From positions 62,001 through 126,000 of the forward strand of contig NZ_JAPDDT010000012.1 in the NCBI RefSeq assembly GCF_025950235.1: a DNA stretch of 64,000 nt. Direction: 5' to 3'. A program made the translations under genes and the position numbers. This stretch comes from Luteolibacter arcticus (GTDB taxonomy: Bacteria > Verrucomicrobiota > Verrucomicrobiia > Verrucomicrobiales > Akkermansiaceae). The notes under the pieces are model-generated. The model was not told the origin of the DNA, made no database searches, and was given only the letters and a program-made list of their open reading frames with translations. This document shows, in pieces, positions 60,715 through 64,000 of this stretch (position 1 is its first letter; each line of letters starts with the position of its first letter).

Positions 60715-62979
60715 ATGAAATTCGACACACCCGCCAAGGAGAATCCGATCGACCAGGGAAAGATCGTCGGCAAACCGGTGGACCGCATAGACGGACCGCT
60801 CAAGGTATCCGGTACCGCCCCCTATGCCTATGAGCGCCACGACGTGGTCGCGAACCAGGCCTATGGCTGGGTCGTGGGCTCGGCGATTGCCAAGGGCAGC
60901 ATCGTTTCCATCGACTTGGCCGCGGCGAAGGCCGCTCCCGGAGTAATCGCGGTGGTGACTGCGGAGACGGCTGGCAAGCTCAAGAAGGCGAAGCGCAATA
61001 CTGCGCCGCTGCTGGGCGGGCCGGAGATCCGGCACTACCACCAGGCGATCGCATTGGTGGTGGCAGAGTCGTTCGAGCAAGCCCGGGCGGCGGCGAATCT
61101 GGTGCGCGTGGATTACGCGAAGGAAAAAGGATCGTTTGATCTGGCGGCGGTGAAGGATGGAGCGCCGATGGCCAGCGAAGTCAATGGCGAGGCTGCGGCT
61201 AGCAAGGTCGGCGATTTCGCCGGTGCTTTCGCCGCGGCACCCGTGCAGCACGATGCGACCTACACCACGGCGCATGAGTCTCACTCGATGATGGAACCGC
61301 ACGCGACGATCGCGGCGTGGGAGGGCGACCGGCTCACGTTGTGGACCTCCAATCAGATGATCGCGTGGAACGTGGCGGACATGGCCGAAACGCTCGGTAT
61401 CCCGAAGGAAAACGTGCGGGTGATGTCGCCCTACATTGGCGGCGGCTTTGGCGGGAAGTTGTTCCTGCGGGCGGATGCACTGCTGGCAGCGCTGGGAGCG
61501 CGGGCGGCCAAGCGACCGGTGAAGGTGACCTTGCCGCGTGCGATGATGCCGAACAACACGACCCACCGCAGTGCCACCATCCAGCGCATCCGCATCGGGA
61601 CCGCACGGGACGGCAAGATCACTGCAATAGGGCATGAAGTTTGGTCGGGCGACCAGCCCGGCGGCGGGCCCGAGGCGGCAGCGATGCAAACGAGAGCGCT
61701 CTATGCCGGGGATCACCGGCTCACCTCTCATCGGCTGGCCGTGCTGGATCTGCCGGAAGCGAATGCGATGCGGGCACCGGGCGAAGCCCCAGGCCTGGCC
61801 GCTCTGGAGATCGCGATCGACGAGACGGCAGAAAAGGTCGGCATGGATCCGATCGAGTTCCGCATTCTCAACGACACCCAGGTGGTGCCGGACAAGCCCG
61901 CCCCGCCGGCATCTGCCGACGCCCCGCCAAAGAAAGAAGGGGAAGCCAAACCGCCGGAACATCCGCCCTTTTCCCAACGTCAACTCGTCCGGTGCCTCCG
62001 CGACGGCGCGGAGCGGTTCGGTTGGGAGAAACGCAAGGCCAAGCCTGGCCAGACGCGCGAAGGGAATTGGTTAATCGGCTACGGCGTGGCTGCGGCGTTT
62101 CGCAACAGTCTTCTCATGCCCTCCGCAGCGCGGGTGCGCCTCGATGACAAGGGCGTGGTCACGGTGGAGACCGACATGACCGACATCGGCACCGGCAGCT
62201 ACACCATCATCGCCCAGACCGCGGCAGAGATGTTAGGCGTGCCGTTGGAAAAGGTGGTGGTGAAGCTGGGCGATTCGAGTTTTCCGGTATCCTGCGGTTC
62301 CGGGGGCCAGTGGGGCGGCAATAACTCGACCTCCGGCGTGTATGCGGCGTGCGTGAAGTTGCGCGAGCTGATCGCGAAGAAGGCCGGCTTCGATGGAGAC
62401 GATCTGGAGTTCGCAGACGGCGAGGTGCGACAAGGCGGCAAGAGCGTGGCGCTCGCCAAGGCCGCTGGCGAGGAGGGCTTGGTCGCGGAAGACGGGATCG
62501 AGTATGGAGACCTCGACAAGAAGTACCAGCAATCGACCTTCGCCGCGCACTTTGTAGAGGTCGCTGTGGATGCCTTTACCGGCGAGACGCGGGTGCGCCG
62601 GATGCTCGCCGTCTGTGCAGCGGGTCGCATCCTCAATCCCAAGACGGCACGCAGCCAGGTGATCGGCGCGATGACCATGGGCGTGGGTGCCGCCCTGATG
62701 GAAGAACTAGCGGTGGATACGCGGCTTGGGTTCTTTGTGAATCACGACCTCGCCGGATACGAGGTGCCGGTGCATGCGGACATCCCCCAGCAAGAGGTGG
62801 TGTTCCTTGATGAAACCGATCCCATTTCATCGCCGATGAAGGCGAAGGGGGTGGGAGAGCTCGGGATCTGCGGCGTGGCCGCCGCGGTTGCGAACGCAGT
62901 CTACAACGCCACCGGCGTGCGGGTGAGGGACTATCCGGTGAAGCTGGACAAGCTCCTTGAGGGGCTGGAAGAGGTCTGA
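60715..62979 (+). CDS. Molybdenum cofactor subunit of periplasmic aldehyde oxidoreductase (PaoC-like)
   Basis: A 754-residue molybdenum subunit of the PaoC/YagR type. Cofactor and substrate blocks include FETLGIP-like VADMAETLGIPKENVRVMSPYIGGGFGGKLFLRADALLAALGARAAKRPVKVTLPRAMM, GQWGGNNSTSGVYAA and the active-site Glu715 in KGVGELGICGVAAAVANAVYNATG. It probably carries a molybdopterin cytosine dinucleotide, as in E. coli PaoC, but no chaperone gene (PaoD/MocA type) is in the window. A Pro/Lys-rich insertion (about 395-420, PPASADAPPKKEGEAKPPEHPP) is unusual. It starts 3 bp after the PaoB-like gene. Confidence 0.94.
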   Translation: MKFDTPAKENPIDQGKIVGKPVDRIDGPLKVSGTAPYAYERHDVVANQAYGWVVGSAIAKGSIVSIDLAAAKAAPGVIAVVTAETAGKLKKAKRNTAPLLGGPEIRHYHQAIALVVAESFEQARAAANLVRVDYAKEKGSFDLAAVKDGAPMASEVNGEAAASKVGDFAGAFAAAPVQHDATYTTAHESHSMMEPHATIAAWEGDRLTLWTSNQMIAWNVADMAETLGIPKENVRVMSPYIGGGFGGKLFLRADALLAALGARAAKRPVKVTLPRAMMPNNTTHRSATIQRIRIGTARDGKITAIGHEVWSGDQPGGGPEAAAMQTRALYAGDHRLTSHRLAVLDLPEANAMRAPGEAPGLAALEIAIDETAEKVGMDPIEFRILNDTQVVPDKPAPPASADAPPKKEGEAKPPEHPPFSQRQLVRCLRDGAERFGWEKRKAKPGQTREGNWLIGYGVAAAFRNSLLMPSAARVRLDDKGVVTVETDMTDIGTGSYTIIAQTAAEMLGVPLEKVVVKLGDSSFPVSCGSGGQWGGNNSTSGVYAACVKLRELIAKKAGFDGDDLEFADGEVRQGGKSVALAKAAGEEGLVAEDGIEYGDLDKKYQQSTFAAHFVEVAVDAFTGETRVRRMLAVCAAGRILNPKTARSQVIGAMTMGVGAALMEELAVDTRLGFFVNHDLAGYEVPVHADIPQQEVVFLDETDPISSPMKAKGVGELGICGVAAAVANAVYNATGVRVRDYPVKLDKLLEGLEEV

Positions 62980-63178
62980 AGGCTTCTCTGCCGCGGCTAT
63001 GGACTCGAGAGACTTTCGGGCGACTCATCGCTTCGGACTAAGCGGATCACGTACGCCAGGTTACGGGAGAATTTTGAGCGCGGAGGCGTATGCTTTAATT
63101 CAAGTTTCGTGAGCCCCTCCCCATGCCGGGGGGGGTGATTGAAGTGGCCACTACCGGCTCCCATCCTCTTCCCCGACA

Positions 63179-63409
63179 ATGCCTCAGGATATTCCAACGA
63201 ACTCTCCCAATCAGCTTCCAAGGTGGGTGGAGGAGTCGCTTGTAAAGCAGCTCAAGACGCAGTTCCCGCAGGAAGCCGAGGACCGTATCGTCAATGCCTT
63301 GAAGCGATCTGCAGATTCGATGCAGCAGACCTTCAATCTCGCCGCACTGTTGGCCGCCGCGAGCGCGATCATCCGTGATCGTGAGACCTGGCACGGCACC
63401 GCCAGATGA
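63179..63409 (+). CDS. Small hypothetical protein
   Basis: A 76-residue protein, MPQDIPTNSPNQLPRWVEESLVKQLKTQFPQEAEDRIVNALKRSADSMQQTFNLAALLAAASAIIRDRETWHG. It is helical and soluble, with a short hydrophobic patch near the end (NLAALLAAASAII). No family recognised. The ATG lies about 200 bp after the PaoC-like gene; no clear ribosome binding site is seen. Codon use is acceptable for a real gene, but the length makes the call uncertain. Confidence 0.5.
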   Translation: MPQDIPTNSPNQLPRWVEESLVKQLKTQFPQEAEDRIVNALKRSADSMQQTFNLAALLAAASAIIRDRETWHGTAR

Positions 63410-63472
63410 TACCGGGGTCGGCCTAGGCAGCTTTCGTTCGACAGGGGATTCTGCCCCAGCGAGATTGGCGGG

Positions 63473-63670
63473 ATGCCGACGAAGCTTGAGAAGGAACTGA
63501 AGCGGGAGATCCAGATCTCGAAGAAGCCCTACGTGCTCCGGATCGACCCAAACGGCCTGAAGCTCACCGAGAAGGGGCATCGCAACGGAGTGGAATTGTC
63601 GTGGGAGGATCTGACGAGCGGCGAGGCCGCCTTGGCGGTGGCGCTGAATGCCTCGGTCAGTGCCAAGTGA
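63473..63670 (+). CDS. Small conserved-looking hypothetical protein
   Basis: A 65-residue basic protein: MPTKLEKELKREIQISKKPYVLRIDPNGLKLTEKGHRNGVELSWEDLTSGEAALAVALNASVSAK. The middle reads like a small beta domain (PYVLRIDPNGLKLTEKGHRNGVELSWEDLTSG) with an Ala-rich helical end. This order looks like that of short conserved hypothetical proteins in other bacteria, but I have no family name. A hairpin that could terminate it follows directly. Confidence 0.6.
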   Translation: MPTKLEKELKREIQISKKPYVLRIDPNGLKLTEKGHRNGVELSWEDLTSGEAALAVALNASVSAK

Positions 63671-63680
63671 GGCAGTGAAC

Positions 63681-63714
63681 TGCCCGCGGCTTACTTGGGT
63701 TTCAGCCGCGGGCA
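63681..63714 (+). terminator. Hairpin after the small hypothetical gene
   Basis: TGCCCGCGGC (63681-63690) pairs perfectly with GCCGCGGGCA (63705-63714) around a 14-nt loop, 11 bp after the preceding stop codon. The U-tract is weak (TACCATTTC). It could be a terminator or a stable 3' end. Confidence 0.45.
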
Positions 63715-63940
63715 TACCATTTCACGATACGCACCTGGAAAAAGGAGGTGCCCGCAACTCCTCCCAAAGCTACGGGCACCCAGCTAGCGCTGTTGAGGAG
63801 AACATACGCCGGAGTTGGTGTGCCGCAAGTGATACTAGGTGCGGAAATTACGAAGCGGTGTGGGTGATGTCAGAGTTGCGGCGACGCTCGTAATTTCCCG
63901 ACCGTGCTGTGGTTTGCTTTTACAGCCGGAAGGAGGATCA
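63715..63940. other. Intergenic region with two further hairpins
   Basis: This 226-bp stretch has no convincing gene and is richer in A/T than the rest. It contains a second perfect hairpin, GGTGCCCG/CGGGCACC (63747-63780), and an inverted repeat of 11 bp, GGAAATTACGA (63843-63853) and TCGTAATTTCC (63888-63898), separated by 34 bp. The latter could be an operator or a terminator. A promoter for the frame at 63941 may lie here. Confidence 0.45.
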
Positions 63941-64000
63941 GTGGGGCAACGCTTAGCATGCGTTCGCCCCTTTCCAGGAGTAGTGTGCATCATGGTAGCA
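63941..64000 (+). CDS. Possible start of a gene cut by the window end
   Basis: A frame opens at GTG 63941 and stays open for 20 codons to the end of the window (MGQRLACVRPFPGVVCIMVA). AAGGAGG lies just upstream, with a spacing of 4 nt (short), which supports translation. An ATG in the same frame at 63992 is an alternative start, preceded by AGGAG at 63976. The predicted residues are not recognisable, and the call depends on sequence beyond the window. Confidence 0.25.
   Translation, partial: MGQRLACVRPFPGVVCIMVA

Noticed and set aside
63648..63893. An 81-codon frame after the last small gene
   Set aside because: It overlaps the preceding gene and runs through two strong hairpins. There is no ribosome binding site.

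Overview
The window looks like chromosomal DNA of a high-GC member of the Verrucomicrobia, most likely Verrucomicrobiales near Luteolibacter or Haloferula. This placement is an inference from gene content. It rests on very large secreted proteins built from propeller, discoidin, lamin-tail and CotH modules with an Asp-rich 'LEY/LEF' C-terminal tail, on the style of the c-type cytochrome and molybdenum hydroxylase genes, and on dense families of short intergenic repeats. No rRNA, tRNA, CRISPR array, phage or transposase gene was seen.

Layout. 1-4.5 kb: the 3' end of gcvP, a HEAT-like hypothetical protein, a NUDIX hydrolase and small membrane proteins. 4.9-6.1 kb: trpB. 6.1-6.45 kb: a complex inverted repeat. 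6.5-10.7 kb: a GNAT gene divergent from the classical rpmH-rnpA-yidD-yidC block, then a DUF2237 gene. 11.1-16.6 kb: a polyphosphate island, with ppk1 and a Ppx-like gene on the minus strand divergent from ppk2 on the plus strand. 18.2-20.7 kb: an RpiB-SHMT fusion gene divergent from rpe. 20.8-27.2 kb: a secreted coiled-coil protein, a parvulin, a dGTPase, a nucleotidyltransferase pair and recQ. 27.2-29.0 kb: GNAT acetyltransferases. 29.1-32.5 kb: a molybdenum hydroxylase (2Fe-2S subunit, Tat-exported large subunit) with a diheme cytochrome. 32.8-42.1 kb: two giant secreted multidomain proteins. 42.2-43.2 kb: a small hypothetical gene and a GspG-like protein. 43.3-49.3 kb: an osmoregulated periplasmic glucan operon (opgG, an unknown gene, opgH) followed by an ABC exporter. 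50-58.8 kb: a mixed metabolic and stress region (FAD oxidoreductase, DUF883, SDR, GH13-CBM20 amylase, 4-alpha-glucanotransferase, esterase, host-attachment family protein). 59.1-63.0 kb: a second molybdenum hydroxylase of the PaoABC type. 63-64 kb: small ORFs and the start of a possible gene.

The most unusual features are these. (1) At least five loci carry short tandem repeats with a 7-bp period. The heptamer differs between loci, and three of the loci abut start codons (NUDIX, ppk1, the cytochrome gene); at ppk1 two inverted heptamer arrays could fold over the start codon. (2) RpiB and serine hydroxymethyltransferase are translated as one polypeptide. (3) A six-bladed propeller, a diheme cytochrome, a discoidin domain and Ig-like domains are fused in one secreted protein. 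(4) A GspG-type pseudopilin domain has the reverse membrane topology. (5) Several different palindromic intergenic repeat families each occur next to gene ends.
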